In this document: piece by piece, positions 51,229 through 60,644 of the stretch
How the letters are laid out: the number at the start of each line of letters is the position of its first letter
Position numbering within the stretch: position 1 is the first letter of the stretch
Assembly: GCF_000311985.1 (NCBI RefSeq)
Contig: NZ_HE978585.1
Span: 964,224-1,028,223, forward strand
Reading direction: 5' to 3'
DNA length: 64,000 nucleotides
Source: Kallipyga massiliensis ph2
GTDB taxonomy: Bacteria > Bacillota > Clostridia > Tissierellales > Peptoniphilaceae
Notes under the pieces: generated by a model
Told to the model about the DNA's origin: nothing
What the model saw: only the letters and a program-made list of their open reading frames with translations
Database searches by the model: none
Position numbers and translations under genes: made by a program

Positions 51229-52425
51229 ATGAAAAGAATTACCCAAACCCTTGTTTTTAAGCTTATTTTGGGCATTGTGGCCGGCGTACTCGTCGGGACC
51301 TATGCTTCAGAAGGCATCATCCTGGTCATTTTGACAGCCAAGAACATCCTCGGGGACTTCATCGGCTACATGGTCCCCCTGATCATCCTGGGCTTTATTG
51401 CCCCGGCTATCATCTCCCTCCGTCACAGCGCAGGCAAGGTCCTGACCGTGACCCTCATCATCTGCTACCTATCTTCAGTCGGGGCCGCCCTCTTCTCCAT
51501 GGCCGCCGGCTACCTGATTATCCCGAACCTCAACATCGTTTCGGAGGTGGGGTCGGGCCGTGCCCTCCCGGAGGCCCTCCTCGAACTCAAGTTCACCCCC
51601 ATCATGCCTGTTATGACGGCCCTGATTACCTCCGTCCTCATCGGCCTCTCGGTCATCTGGACCCGGTCGGAGTCCTGGACCAAGCTTCTGGAAGATTTTA
51701 ATGACATGGTCTTGAAGATCGTAGAAAATGTGGTCGTTCCCGTTCTTCCTATCTATATCTTCACCACCTTCGCCAGCCTGGCCTATGAGGGGGTCATCAT
51801 CAAAGAGCTCCCCATCTTCTTCAAGATCATCCTGATCGTCATTGTGGGCCACTATATTTGGCTTACCCTTCTTTACAGTATTGGGGGAGCCTTTTCTCGG
51901 ACCAACCCTATGGAGGTCCTTCGCCATTATCCGCCGGCCTATGTCACCGCCTTAGGGACCATGTCCTCAGCCGCTACCCTCCCTGTTGCCTTAAAGTCCG
52001 CGGCTAAGGCCAAGACCCTGGACCCGGAAATCCGGGACTTCTGCATCCCCCTCTGCTGCAACACCCACCTTTGTGGGTCCGTTTTGACGGAGACCTTCTT
52101 CGTCATGACCGTCTCCCAGATCTTATATGGCCATCTGCCGGACCCCATGACCATGGTCACTTTCGCCTGCCTCCTCGGCATTTTCGCCATAGCCGCTCCC
52201 GGCGTTCCGGGAGGGACGGTTGTCGCTTCCTTGGGGCTCATCATCTCCGTCCTGGGCTTTGATAACAACGGAACAGCTCTTATGCTCTCCATCTTCGCCC
52301 TCCAGGATTCCTTCGGGACCGCCTGCAATGTCACCGGGGACGGGGCTATCGCCCTCATGGTCACCGGACTGTTCAAGAAGGTTCCGGGCCGGGAAGGGGA
52401 GAATAAAGAAGCGGCAGTAAAGTAG
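51229..52425 (+). CDS. Dicarboxylate/amino acid:cation symporter (DAACS family)
   Basis: 398 residues from the ATG at 51229 behind AGAGAGGA; the open frame upstream crosses the terminator. About eight membrane helices and two re-entrant loops. 'TALGTMSSAATLPVALKSA' is the Ser-rich HP1 loop, 'CNTHLCGSVLTETFF' the NMDGT-like helix 7 (here Cys-Asn-Thr-His), and 'GNACNVTGDGAIALMV'-like 'TACNVTGDGAIALMV' the C-terminal Asp helix. Substrate is a dicarboxylate or amino acid with Na+ or H+; the divergent helix 7 leaves it open. pepV follows 47 bases later. Confidence 0.88.
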   Translation: MKRITQTLVFKLILGIVAGVLVGTYASEGIILVILTAKNILGDFIGYMVPLIILGFIAPAIISLRHSAGKVLTVTLIICYLSSVGAALFSMAAGYLIIPNLNIVSEVGSGRALPEALLELKFTPIMPVMTALITSVLIGLSVIWTRSESWTKLLEDFNDMVLKIVENVVVPVLPIYIFTTFASLAYEGVIIKELPIFFKIILIVIVGHYIWLTLLYSIGGAFSRTNPMEVLRHYPPAYVTALGTMSSAATLPVALKSAAKAKTLDPEIRDFCIPLCCNTHLCGSVLTETFFVMTVSQILYGHLPDPMTMVTFACLLGIFAIAAPGVPGGTVVASLGLIISVLGFDNNGTALMLSIFALQDSFGTACNVTGDGAIALMVTGLFKKVPGREGENKEAAVK

Positions 52426-52472
52426 ATGGAAGCGGTTCGGCTGGAGCCGGGCCTTTTAGAAAGGGAAACCGA

Positions 52473-53843
52473 ATGATTCAAGAGAAATTAACGGAAAAAA
52501 TCCTATTTATGGAAGACGAGGTCTTGAAAGGAATCGGGGGAGCAGTAAAAATCAACTCCGTCATGGGTGCTCCCGAAGAGGGAGCACCCTTCGGACCGGG
52601 ACCCAAGAAGGCTTTGGAGTATGCCTTGGATTTGGCCCGGTCCATGGGCTTTGAAGCCCACAATGTGGATGACATGGTGGGCTATGCGGAATATGGGGAA
52701 GGCGATGACATGGTAGCTGTCCTTGGTCACCTGGATGTCGTCCCCGTAAACGGCAAGTGGGACCATGACCCCTTCTTAGGAGAAGTCGTTGATGGAGAAA
52801 TCTACGGGCGGGGAACCGCTGATGACAAGGGAATGGCTATCGGCGCCCTCTATGCTCTAAAAGCCATCAAAGACTTGGGCCTGGCCACAGACCGTCGGAT
52901 CCGAGTTATCTTTGGGACCAATGAAGAAAGCGGGTCCCGCTGCGTCCGCCACTATGTGGAGTCCGGCCAGGAGATGCCGGTTATGGGCTTCACCCCCGAC
53001 GCCGACTTCCCCCTGATCTTCTTTGAAAAAGGAACCACCCATGTCCACATCGGAAGTCCGAACTTCCACCAAGGGGAGATCCCGGTTCTGGCCTTTGAAG
53101 CCGGCCGGGCTCTTAACGTCGTTCCGGATTCCGCCCGCCTGGTCCTGGAAGGAAATTGGAAAATCAGGGAAACAGATGAAGTTTCCGTCCGCCAGGAAGA
53201 AGGGAAGACCATCATCGAAGCCAAGGGGGCAGGGGCCCACGGATCCATGCCCGAGCTGGGGAAAAATGCCCTGGTCACCCTTCTCGAGGCAGTGGAGGAA
53301 ATTCAAATTGGGGGAGACTTTGCCAAGGTCTCTTCCTTTATCTTGGAGAAAATTGGACGGGAGACCAAGGGCCAGGGCCTAGGCATCCACTTCCAGGATC
53401 CTGAGACCGGGGAGACCTCTGTCAACTTGGGAACCCTCCGCTTGGAAGAAGGACGACTTTCCTTTGGCCTGGACATCCGCTATCCCAAAAACGGGGACCA
53501 TGATAAGGTCAAGGAAGCCCTGGAATCCGCCAGCCTGGCCCATGGCCTCCAAGTCCTGGACCGGGAGACCAATGACCCTCTCTATGTTCCCAAGGACTCG
53601 GACCTCATCCAACGCCTCCTGGGCGTCTACCGGGCCATGACGGGCGACCTCTCAGAGCCCCTGGCCATCGGCGGGGGGACCTATGCCAAGGTCTTCCCGA
53701 ATATGGTTGCCTTCGGCCCCAATTTCCCGGGTGACACCCCCCTGGAACACCAGCCCAATGAAAGGGTTGAGGTGAAAAAGCTCATGAAATCCCTGACCAT
53801 AGTTGGCCAGGCCATGCTGGCCCTTGGTCAGGAGACAGTCTAA
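52473..53843 (+). CDS. pepV: Dipeptidase PepV (M20 family)
   Basis: 456 residues. Zinc ligands of the M20 fold: 'VLGHLDVVPVNGKWDHDPF' (His-x-Asp), 'GRGTADDKGM' (bridging Asp), 'FGTNEESGSRC' (catalytic Glu-Glu), 'FTPDADFPL' and the C-terminal His in 'LEHQPNERVEV'. The lid domain (about 190-370) is inserted as in Lactobacillus PepV. It cuts dipeptides in the cytoplasm and pairs naturally with the amino acid symporter before it. Convergent with the next gene. Confidence 0.95.
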   Translation: MIQEKLTEKILFMEDEVLKGIGGAVKINSVMGAPEEGAPFGPGPKKALEYALDLARSMGFEAHNVDDMVGYAEYGEGDDMVAVLGHLDVVPVNGKWDHDPFLGEVVDGEIYGRGTADDKGMAIGALYALKAIKDLGLATDRRIRVIFGTNEESGSRCVRHYVESGQEMPVMGFTPDADFPLIFFEKGTTHVHIGSPNFHQGEIPVLAFEAGRALNVVPDSARLVLEGNWKIRETDEVSVRQEEGKTIIEAKGAGAHGSMPELGKNALVTLLEAVEEIQIGGDFAKVSSFILEKIGRETKGQGLGIHFQDPETGETSVNLGTLRLEEGRLSFGLDIRYPKNGDHDKVKEALESASLAHGLQVLDRETNDPLYVPKDSDLIQRLLGVYRAMTGDLSEPLAIGGGTYAKVFPNMVAFGPNFPGDTPLEHQPNERVEVKKLMKSLTIVGQAMLALGQETV

Positions 53844-53877
53844 AACCGGACCTGAGCCTATCCTTTCTAAAGGGTCG

Positions 53878-54951
53878 TTAGTTTTCCGGCCTATGGATGA
53901 TGGTGTAGTGATGGTTGGTCCGATAGTCACGGAGGAAGGCCTCATCCTCCACTTCCAAGTCCCGAAGTTCAGCCCGGGCTTCCAGGTGGTGGCGGAACTC
54001 ATGGACCAGGACTTCATTCACCCGGTCCTTTAAGGCCGGACCCGACCAGCCCGGATAGAGGGTCCGAAAGGACCCGTAGTAAAGCTTGATCCGCCGGCCC
54101 AACTTATCCCGGACGTACTCGCCCATGATGCAGAGGTCATCATCCCGTGCTTCAGGATGGTATTTGACTTCCGGGTGGATTTGAACCAGCCCGTTCAGGC
54201 CCTCGAAAAAGGAGGGGGGAAGGTCATCCACCAGGTCCTGTACCATCCGGGTGAAGTCATCCAAGGATATGAAGTCCTCGGGCTCGGGATCGAGGGAATA
54301 AGGAGCGATTCGCCGGGCGACCTCGGCTAGGGGAAGGCCGATCACGGTTTGGATGTCCCCTTCAATGGAGGCGACAAAGCGGGGGTCCAGGTCCTGGATC
54401 CCGTAGCCCCCTGCCTTATCGAGGACCCGGCCATGGGTCAGGTAGTCCCGGATGGCGGCTTCCAGGGCCGGATAGTAGGGGACAAAGGAGACGGCGGTAA
54501 TGGCATAAAAGGACTGGAATCCTGAAATGGTCCGGAGGCAGACTCCGGTTACCACATGGTGGGTTCGGCCGAAATAGGACCGGAACATGGTTTCCGCTTC
54601 TTCAAGGTCCCGGGGTTTGTGGAGGATTTTCTCATCCATGACCACCATGGTGTCGGCCCCAATGTAGAGGCTTCCGGCCAGAGCCCCGCCCTCTTCTTCC
54701 GGCCCATCGCCCAGGCCACATTTAGCTCCGGCCAGCTCGCAGGCCGTCTTCCCCACCCGGTGAGTAAAGGGGTCGGACCGGTAGAGGGTCATATAGCGGT
54801 CTTCAATGGTCCGCTCATCCAGATCCAGGCTCCGACAGATGGGCTTGAGGTAGGCCAAAAGCTCCCTCCGCCGGTGAGATTGGCTGCAGACAACCACCCG
54901 GTCAAAGTCATCCAGGTGGCCGCCATGAATATAGTCAAAAATGCCATGCAT
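53878..54951 (-). CDS. Fusion of Maf nucleotide pyrophosphatase and zincin-like metallopeptidase
   Basis: 357 residues. Residues about 15-235 are Maf: 'VVCSQSHRRRELL' (SxSxRRxELL), 'IGADTMVVMDEKILHKPRDLEEAETMF', 'GRTHHVVTGV', 'KAGGYGIQDLDPRFV' and 'IEGDIQTVIGLPL'. Maf proteins hydrolyse dTTP, UTP or modified nucleotides to monophosphates. Residues about 245-357 match the Zincin_1 (DUF1025-like) metallopeptidase family: 'ISLDDFTRMVQDLVDDLPPSFFEGLNGL' and the metal motif HEFRH (317-321) followed by 'LEVEDEAFLRDY'. The join runs through 'DPEPEDF' with no stop or frame change. I do not know of this fusion being described. Clear AAGGGGG site upstream. Confidence 0.85.
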   Translation of the reverse strand: MHGIFDYIHGGHLDDFDRVVVCSQSHRRRELLAYLKPICRSLDLDERTIEDRYMTLYRSDPFTHRVGKTACELAGAKCGLGDGPEEEGGALAGSLYIGADTMVVMDEKILHKPRDLEEAETMFRSYFGRTHHVVTGVCLRTISGFQSFYAITAVSFVPYYPALEAAIRDYLTHGRVLDKAGGYGIQDLDPRFVASIEGDIQTVIGLPLAEVARRIAPYSLDPEPEDFISLDDFTRMVQDLVDDLPPSFFEGLNGLVQIHPEVKYHPEARDDDLCIMGEYVRDKLGRRIKLYYGSFRTLYPGWSGPALKDRVNEVLVHEFRHHLEARAELRDLEVEDEAFLRDYRTNHHYTIIHRPEN

Positions 54952-55037
54952 GAGAGGAACCCCCTTTTTTATGAACTCTTATGGCTTGGAATCGTCTTTA
55001 TTTATTGTAACCCAAGAAAGCCCTCTTGTTTTTGAAT

Positions 55038-55049
55038 CCCCGGCCGGGG
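55038..55049. repeat. Perfect 12-bp palindrome CCCCGGCCGGGG
   Basis: It lies in the 161-base gap between the divergent Maf fusion and ABC exporter genes. It is a possible operator, and no promoter with good boxes is visible around it. Confidence 0.4.
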
Positions 55050-55112
55050 TATGTAGAAGGTAATTCTTTTGTCCTTATCCTGTTTAGAAAAGCATAGAAC
55101 GTTGAGGTTGAT

Positions 55113-56864
55113 ATGATCAAAGGTGGAAAAAATATTTTAGGCTCATTAAGGGAATACAAGACCTTGAGCCTCTTGACTGTTTTTTTTATTATTCTCGAGG
55201 CTGTTTTCAATGCCCTGATTCCCTTCATTACCGCCCAGCTCATCAATAATCTCCAGGGACAGAATATGGACATGGGGGCCGTATCCCGGACCGGCCTCCT
55301 TCTCCTGGTTATGGCCGGACTCTCTCTGACGGCGGGGGGCCTAGCCGGCTTTACCTCAGCCAAGGCCTCATCCGGCTTTGCCAAGAACCTTCGAGGAGAC
55401 CTCTTCCGAAAGATCCAGACTTATTCTTTCGGCAATATCGATAAATTCTCCACCCCCTCCCTGATCACCCGACTGACGACCGACATCGACAATGTCATGA
55501 TGTCCTTTATGATCTTAATCCGGGAGTCCGTCCGAGCCCCCCTGGTCATTATCTTTGCCTTCATCATGGCCTTCCGGATGGCCGGGTCCCTGGCCTATTC
55601 TTTTTTAATCATCATTCCCTTTTTAGCGGTTGCCTTCTTCCTCATCATCAAGTTTGCCATGCCCTATTTCCGAAAGGGCTTCCGTCAGTTTGACGTGATT
55701 AACCGGGTGGTCGGGGAGAATGTTCAGGCTGCCAGAGAGGTCAAGGCCTATGCCCGGGGGGATTATGAGAAGGAGAAGTTCAAAGGCTTTTCAGAGGATA
55801 TGATGAAGATCTTCACCAAGGCCGACACCATCGTGAACTTTTCTTCCCCGGTTATGCAGATGGCCATCTACTTCAACATGCTCTTCATCTTCGCCGTTGG
55901 TTCCCAAATGGTGGTTTCCTCCGGTGGGGTCGACCTCAACGTCGGACAAATGTCCGCCATGTTGACCTACGGGATGCAGATCATGATCCAGCTCATGTTC
56001 CTTTCCATGGTCTTTGTCCTCCTGACCATGTCGGCCGAATCCGTTCGCCGGATCAACGAAATCCTGGCGGAAGAGTCCAGCCTCCATTCTCCGGAGGGTG
56101 GGGCTAAAGAGCTTGCTGACGGTTCAGTCGCCTTCCATCGGGTTTCCTTCAAGTATTCGGAGGAGGCGGAAGCCTACACCCTCTCCGACCTTGACTTCAG
56201 GATTGAGTCGGGTATGACCGTGGGAATCCTGGGAGGAACCGGGTCCGGGAAATCCAGCTTGGTCCAGCTTATTCCCCGCCTCTACGATGTCAGCCGGGGT
56301 TCCATCGAAGTCGGGGGAAGGGATGTTCGGGACTACGACCTGGAAAGCCTCCGGGACCAGGCCGTCTTGGTTCTCCAAAAGAATGTCCTTTTCTCCGGGA
56401 CCATCGCTGATAACATCCGCTGGGGCAATCCCCGGGCCAGCGACGAAGAAGTGGAGTGGGCGGCCAAGTTGGCCCAGGCGGATGCCTTCATCCGGTCCTT
56501 CCCTGAGGGCTATCAAACCTACATCGAACAGGGGGGAACCAACGTCTCCGGCGGTCAGCGCCAGCGTCTGACTATTGCCCGGGCCCTCTTGAAAAAGCCC
56601 AAGATCCTCATCTTTGATGACTCCACATCCGCCGTCGATACCAAGACGGATGCCCTGATCCAAAAGTCCCTCAAGGAATCCCTTCCGGGGACAACGAAAA
56701 TCTTTATTGCCCAGCGAATCTCTTCAGTCAAGGATGCTGACCGGATCATCGTTATGCAGTCCGGAAAGATCCTGGCTATGGGAAGCCATGAGGAGCTCTT
56801 GAAGAAGGTCCCATCCTATCGGGAAACCTATGAAAAGCAAGGAGGTGGGGTCCATGTCCAATAA
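55113..56864 (+). CDS. ABC exporter, half-transporter 1 (degenerate NBD)
   Basis: 583 residues: six-helix membrane domain (about 15-320) and nucleotide-binding domain (about 340-583). Walker A 'GGTGSGKSSLVQLI', signature 'NVSGGQRQRL', Walker B 'ILIFDDSTSAVD'. The catalytic Glu after Walker B is Asp and the H-loop His is Gln ('FIAQRISSV'), so this half holds the inactive site of a heterodimer. It overlaps the second half by 11 bases. Such pairs (LmrCD, BmrCD, TM287/288) export drugs or lipids. Neighbours give no hint of substrate. TGAGGTTGAT site before the ATG. Confidence 0.93.
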   Translation: MIKGGKNILGSLREYKTLSLLTVFFIILEAVFNALIPFITAQLINNLQGQNMDMGAVSRTGLLLLVMAGLSLTAGGLAGFTSAKASSGFAKNLRGDLFRKIQTYSFGNIDKFSTPSLITRLTTDIDNVMMSFMILIRESVRAPLVIIFAFIMAFRMAGSLAYSFLIIIPFLAVAFFLIIKFAMPYFRKGFRQFDVINRVVGENVQAAREVKAYARGDYEKEKFKGFSEDMMKIFTKADTIVNFSSPVMQMAIYFNMLFIFAVGSQMVVSSGGVDLNVGQMSAMLTYGMQIMIQLMFLSMVFVLLTMSAESVRRINEILAEESSLHSPEGGAKELADGSVAFHRVSFKYSEEAEAYTLSDLDFRIESGMTVGILGGTGSGKSSLVQLIPRLYDVSRGSIEVGGRDVRDYDLESLRDQAVLVLQKNVLFSGTIADNIRWGNPRASDEEVEWAAKLAQADAFIRSFPEGYQTYIEQGGTNVSGGQRQRLTIARALLKKPKILIFDDSTSAVDTKTDALIQKSLKESLPGTTKIFIAQRISSVKDADRIIVMQSGKILAMGSHEELLKKVPSYRETYEKQGGGVHVQ

Positions 56865-58761
56865 AACGAAAAAACAGGCCAATCCCCGGATCCTCCGCCG
56901 ACTACTGAAAGACCTCTTTCGGGGGGCCCCCATCCTCCTCCCCTTGGTCTTCATTTCCACCATCCTCTCTTCGGTCATCACGGCCCTTCCCGCTATCTTC
57001 CAGCAGAAGATCCTGGCCGTTCTCACAGACTTTTTAGCCACCGGCAACCGGTCCTGGGACCAGGCCAAAGAGGCTATCTTCCCTCTTCTGGCTGTCCTGG
57101 TTGCCCTCTACCTCCTTTCGGTCATCCTCATCACCTTCCAGACTCAGGCTATGAACCTGGTCACCCAGCATTTCCTCCACTCCCTCCGCCAGCGGATGTT
57201 CAACCACATGCAGGACCTCCCCTTGTCCTTCTTCGACCAGAACAAGCATGGGGATATCATGTCCTACTATACCAACGATGTTCAGACCCTCCGGATGCTG
57301 GTCTCCGGCGGTCTTCCCTCCATGGTTCGAGCCGGAGCCATCGTCCTGACCCTCTTTGCCATCATGATCTACTACTCCCTTCCCATGACCCTCCTGGTCT
57401 CTATCGGTGTGGGGGTCATGTTCCTGGTCACCCGTAAGGTGGCCGGGGGATCGGCCCGCTTCTTCCGTGAAAAACAGAAAAAGTTGGGGGACATAGAAGG
57501 CTTTCTCCAGGAGTACATGACCGGGCAAAAAGTGGTCAAAGTCTTCAACCATGAGGACCAGGCCATTCAGAAGATGGAGGAGAAGAACCAAGCCCTCTTT
57601 GAGGTTTCCTCCAAGGCGAATGGCTACGCCAATGCCTTGGGGCCCATCATCATGAATATCGGCAACGTCATGTATGTCCTGGCCGCTATGGTGGGCGGGG
57701 TCTACCTCCTTTCCGGCCTCCCCAATATTTCCATCTCGGGCATGGTCTTCTCCCTCTCCATCCTCATCCCCTTCCTCAACATGACCAAGCAGTTCACCGG
57801 GAATATCAACCAGTTCTCCCAGCAGATCAACTCTGTCGTCATGGCCATGGCCGGGGCGGACCGGATTTACCGCTTCCTGGACCAAGAGGAAGAAATCGAT
57901 GAGGGCCAGATCCGCCTGGTCCACTGCAGGGAAGATGCCCAAGGCCGGCTGGAAGAAAGCCCGAACCGGGACCTGGCCTGGTATTGGAAGATCCCCCAAG
58001 CGGATGGATCTTTCTCCTATAAACCCATGAGGGGGGATATGCGGATGGAAGGAGTGGACTTCTCCTACGTCCCAGGTGAACCGGTCCTCCACGATATCAC
58101 GGTCTATGCCGAGCCGGGCCAGCAGGTGGCCTTCGTTGGTCAAACCGGGGCAGGGAAGACCACCATCACCAATCTCATGAACCGCTTCTATGAGATTGAG
58201 GGGGGAAAGATCCTCTATGACGGGATCGACATCCGGGAGATCCGGAAGGAAGACCTCCGGCGGTCCCTGGGCCTGGTCCTCCAGGCCACCAACCTCTTTA
58301 CGGGAACGGTTATGGAAAATATTCGCTATGGACGACTGGATGCGACGGATGAGGACTGCATTGAGGCAGCCAAGATCACCGGGGCCCACTCCTTCATTGC
58401 TCGCCTGCCCGAGGGCTACCAAACCCGGTTGACCGCCAACGGGGCCAACCTCTCCCAAGGTCAGCGCCAGCTCCTTTCCATCTCCCGGGCCGCTGTCGCC
58501 GGGGCACCGGCCTTGGTCCTGGATGAAGCCACCTCCTCCATTGACACCCACACTGAGCAGATGGTCCTGGAGGGGATGGCCAGGCTCATGGAAGGGCGGA
58601 CTGTCTTCGTGATCGCCCACCGCCTCTCTACGATTGAAAACAGCGACGTGATTATGGTGATGGACCGGGGGCGGATTATTGAGCGGGGGTCTCATGACGA
58701 CCTCTTGAAGGAAAAAGGGGTCTACTATCAACTCTATACCGGAGCCTTCGAGATGGAATAG
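56854..58761 (+). CDS. ABC exporter, half-transporter 2 (canonical NBD)
   Basis: 635 residues from the ATG at 56854 behind AAGGAGG inside the first gene. Membrane domain about 25-345, then a 60-residue linker 'EIDEGQIRLVHCREDAQGRLEESP', and the NBD (about 400-635): Walker A 'GQTGAGKTTITNLM', Walker B 'ALVLDEATSSIDTHT' with catalytic Glu, H-loop 'VIAHRLSTIE'. The signature is 'NLSQGQRQL', with Gln in place of Gly, which complements the degenerate Walker B and H-loop of the partner. The two form a heterodimeric exporter with one active ATPase site. Bidirectional terminator follows. Confidence 0.94.
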   Translation: MSNKTKKQANPRILRRLLKDLFRGAPILLPLVFISTILSSVITALPAIFQQKILAVLTDFLATGNRSWDQAKEAIFPLLAVLVALYLLSVILITFQTQAMNLVTQHFLHSLRQRMFNHMQDLPLSFFDQNKHGDIMSYYTNDVQTLRMLVSGGLPSMVRAGAIVLTLFAIMIYYSLPMTLLVSIGVGVMFLVTRKVAGGSARFFREKQKKLGDIEGFLQEYMTGQKVVKVFNHEDQAIQKMEEKNQALFEVSSKANGYANALGPIIMNIGNVMYVLAAMVGGVYLLSGLPNISISGMVFSLSILIPFLNMTKQFTGNINQFSQQINSVVMAMAGADRIYRFLDQEEEIDEGQIRLVHCREDAQGRLEESPNRDLAWYWKIPQADGSFSYKPMRGDMRMEGVDFSYVPGEPVLHDITVYAEPGQQVAFVGQTGAGKTTITNLMNRFYEIEGGKILYDGIDIREIRKEDLRRSLGLVLQATNLFTGTVMENIRYGRLDATDEDCIEAAKITGAHSFIARLPEGYQTRLTANGANLSQGQRQLLSISRAAVAGAPALVLDEATSSIDTHTEQMVLEGMARLMEGRTVFVIAHRLSTIENSDVIMVMDRGRIIERGSHDDLLKEKGVYYQLYTGAFEME

Positions 58762-58762
58762 G

Positions 58763-58806
58763 AAAAAGGGCCTGGCAAGCGGATTTTGCTTGTTAGGCCC
58801 TTTTTG
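58763..58806. terminator. Bidirectional terminator between the ABC exporter and exonuclease III
   Basis: AAAAAGGGCCT and AGGCCCTTTTT form an 11-bp stem over an inner AAGC/GCTT hairpin. A and T tracts on both sides serve both convergent genes. Confidence 0.88.
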
Positions 58807-58808
58807 TG

Positions 58809-59633
58809 TTAATGGATTTCCAATACCAGGGGAGTGTGGTCCTGACGGTCACCGGAATCCACCATATTGGACTCCACTACCCGGTCAGCCCAGCGGTCGG
58901 AGACGAGGAAGTAGTCGATCCTCCAGCCAGAATTGTTGATTTTTGAAGTGGGAACCCGCTGGGCCCACCAGGAATAAACCCCCTCCACGTCCCCATGGAT
59001 ATGACGGAATGTGTCGGTGAAGCCGGCCTCCAAGATATGGGAAAAGCCCTCCCTTTCCTCATCGGTGAAACCGGCAGAGAAGTGGTTGCTGTCCGGGTTG
59101 GCCAAGTCGATTTCTTTGTGGGCGACGTTGAAGTCCCCCATGGCGATGACCGGCTTTTTGTCATCCAGGCTACGGAGGTAGTCCCGATACTTGACATCCC
59201 AGATTTGGCGTTCCGGCAGGCGGGAAAGGGCCGAACCGGCATTAGGGGTGTAGACGTTGGTGGCGTAGAAGTCATCAAATTCCAGGGTGAGGACCCGGCC
59301 CTCCAGGTCCATGGTGTCGGGTCCACCGATGTCCGGACCGGTGCAGGTGGGATTATAGATATCTTTGTAGAGGAACATGGTCCCTGCATAGCCCTTCCTG
59401 GCAGGAGGGGTGGAGGATCGCCAGCAGATCTTGTAGTGGGGGAGACGCTGGCGGATGATCTCCAGGTGCTTCTTCGAAGGGCCGCCAACGGGGAGCTTGG
59501 TCTCCTGAATGGCGATGACGTCGGCATCCATCCCATCAATCCGGTCCAGGACCATACGGGAGAGCTGGGCCCGGTTGGAGTCAGAGGTTAGGGCGGCATT
59601 TAATGAATCAATATTCCAAGAGATGAATTTCAA
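58809..59633 (-). CDS. xth: Exodeoxyribonuclease III / AP endonuclease
   Basis: 274 residues. 'FISWNIDSLNAAL' (Asn), 'AIQETKLP' (metal-binding Glu), 'YTPNAGS' (Tyr), 'AMGDFNVAHKEIDLANP' (Asp and Asn), 'GWRIDYFLVSD' and 'DHTPLVLEIH' (the Asp-His pair) are the full set of exonuclease III motifs. It repairs abasic sites. Slightly longer than the 250-residue standard because of loops near 70-130. Minus strand, divergent from rubrerythrin across a 244-base gap with a possible extended -10 TGA TAAAAT (59782-59790) on the plus strand. Confidence 0.93.
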   Translation of the reverse strand: MKFISWNIDSLNAALTSDSNRAQLSRMVLDRIDGMDADVIAIQETKLPVGGPSKKHLEIIRQRLPHYKICWRSSTPPARKGYAGTMFLYKDIYNPTCTGPDIGGPDTMDLEGRVLTLEFDDFYATNVYTPNAGSALSRLPERQIWDVKYRDYLRSLDDKKPVIAMGDFNVAHKEIDLANPDSNHFSAGFTDEEREGFSHILEAGFTDTFRHIHGDVEGVYSWWAQRVPTSKINNSGWRIDYFLVSDRWADRVVESNMVDSGDRQDHTPLVLEIH

Positions 59634-59877
59634 AAGAGTCTCCTTTCTTCTCTTTCCATTTCAATAGTTATTGAAGCATTTTTATTATAGCGGATGGAGG
59701 GGAGTTTTGCCTGCCGGAGCTTGGAATTGGGGAATTCTTTCCCTTGACCCTTTTCAAATGTCTTTCTTTTTCCATTCGATATGATAAAATATAAGTGTTG
59801 ACCTAGGGTTTTCCTCGGCTTTCCGATGAAAATCGAACGATCAATGAATCCTATGAATGGAATAAGGAGGTTGTTTT

Positions 59878-60465
59878 ATGGCTGAATTAAAAGGTAGCAA
59901 GACGGCTCAGAACCTGATGGCAGCATTTGCAGGTGAATCCCAGGCTAATATGCGTTATACTCTGGCTGCAAAGCAGGCGAAAAAAGACGGTTATGTACAG
60001 ATCTCCATGATCTTTGAAGAGACCGCCCGCAACGAACGTGAGCACGCGGCTCAGTTCTATAAGTTCCTTCCTGAGTGCTATGCGACGGGCGAGGGAATTG
60101 AATTCGATGCCCAGTATCCTGTTGTTTGGTCCTCCACAGAAGAGAACCTCCAGGGTGCTATCGACGGCGAAAGAGAAGAAGCCGACGACATGTACGTTGA
60201 GATGGCAAAAGTTGCTGACGAAGAAGGCTTCTCCGAGATTGCCGAGCAGTACAGACAGATTGCCAAGGTTGAGGATAAGCACGCTATCCGCTTCCAGAAG
60301 CTCTTAGATAACATCAAAGGCGACCGCGTCTTCAAGCGTGATGAGGTTGTTCTTTGGAAGTGCAATGAGTGCGGATACATTGCCAAGGGTCAGGAAGCAC
60401 CGAAGAAGTGCCCCTCCTGCCACCATCCCCAGGCTTACTTCGAGCTCTTCAAAGAAACCTATTAA
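59878..60465 (+). CDS. rbr: Rubrerythrin
   Basis: 195 residues. Ferritin-like di-iron domain with 'FAGESQANMRY', 'FEETARNEREHAAQFYKFL' and 'IAKVEDKHAIRFQKLL', the Glu and His ligands in two ExxH-type pairs, then a C-terminal rubredoxin site 'WKCNECGYIAKGQEAPKKCPSCHHPQ'. It reduces hydrogen peroxide in anaerobes. Strong TAAGGAGG site. It sits next to exonuclease III, divergently, a pairing that fits oxidative stress. Own terminator. Confidence 0.96.
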   Translation: MAELKGSKTAQNLMAAFAGESQANMRYTLAAKQAKKDGYVQISMIFEETARNEREHAAQFYKFLPECYATGEGIEFDAQYPVVWSSTEENLQGAIDGEREEADDMYVEMAKVADEEGFSEIAEQYRQIAKVEDKHAIRFQKLLDNIKGDRVFKRDEVVLWKCNECGYIAKGQEAPKKCPSCHHPQAYFELFKETY

Positions 60466-60483
60466 AGCAGGACTTTGTTCGTC

Positions 60484-60512
60484 AAGGACCGGGTTTCCCC
60501 GGTCCTTTTTTA
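60484..60512 (+). terminator. Terminator of rubrerythrin gene
   Basis: GGACCGGG, loop TTTC, CCCGGTCC, six T. Confidence 0.9.
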
Positions 60513-60644
60513 TTTCCCCTATTATGCCTCTTCCCGCCTCATTTGATATAATAAATCTTGTTATTATGGACTTCTTCGGAAGAGCCTGTCATTCTATCCG
60601 AAGAAGGCCTCCTCAGCTTTTTCTAACACTAGAAAGGATATGGA

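Noticed and set aside
57034-58731. Minus-strand open frame of 565 codons
   Set aside because: It lies wholly opposite the second ABC exporter gene; the plus frame has all ABC motifs, and the minus product is low in complexity and rich in Gly/Asp/His.
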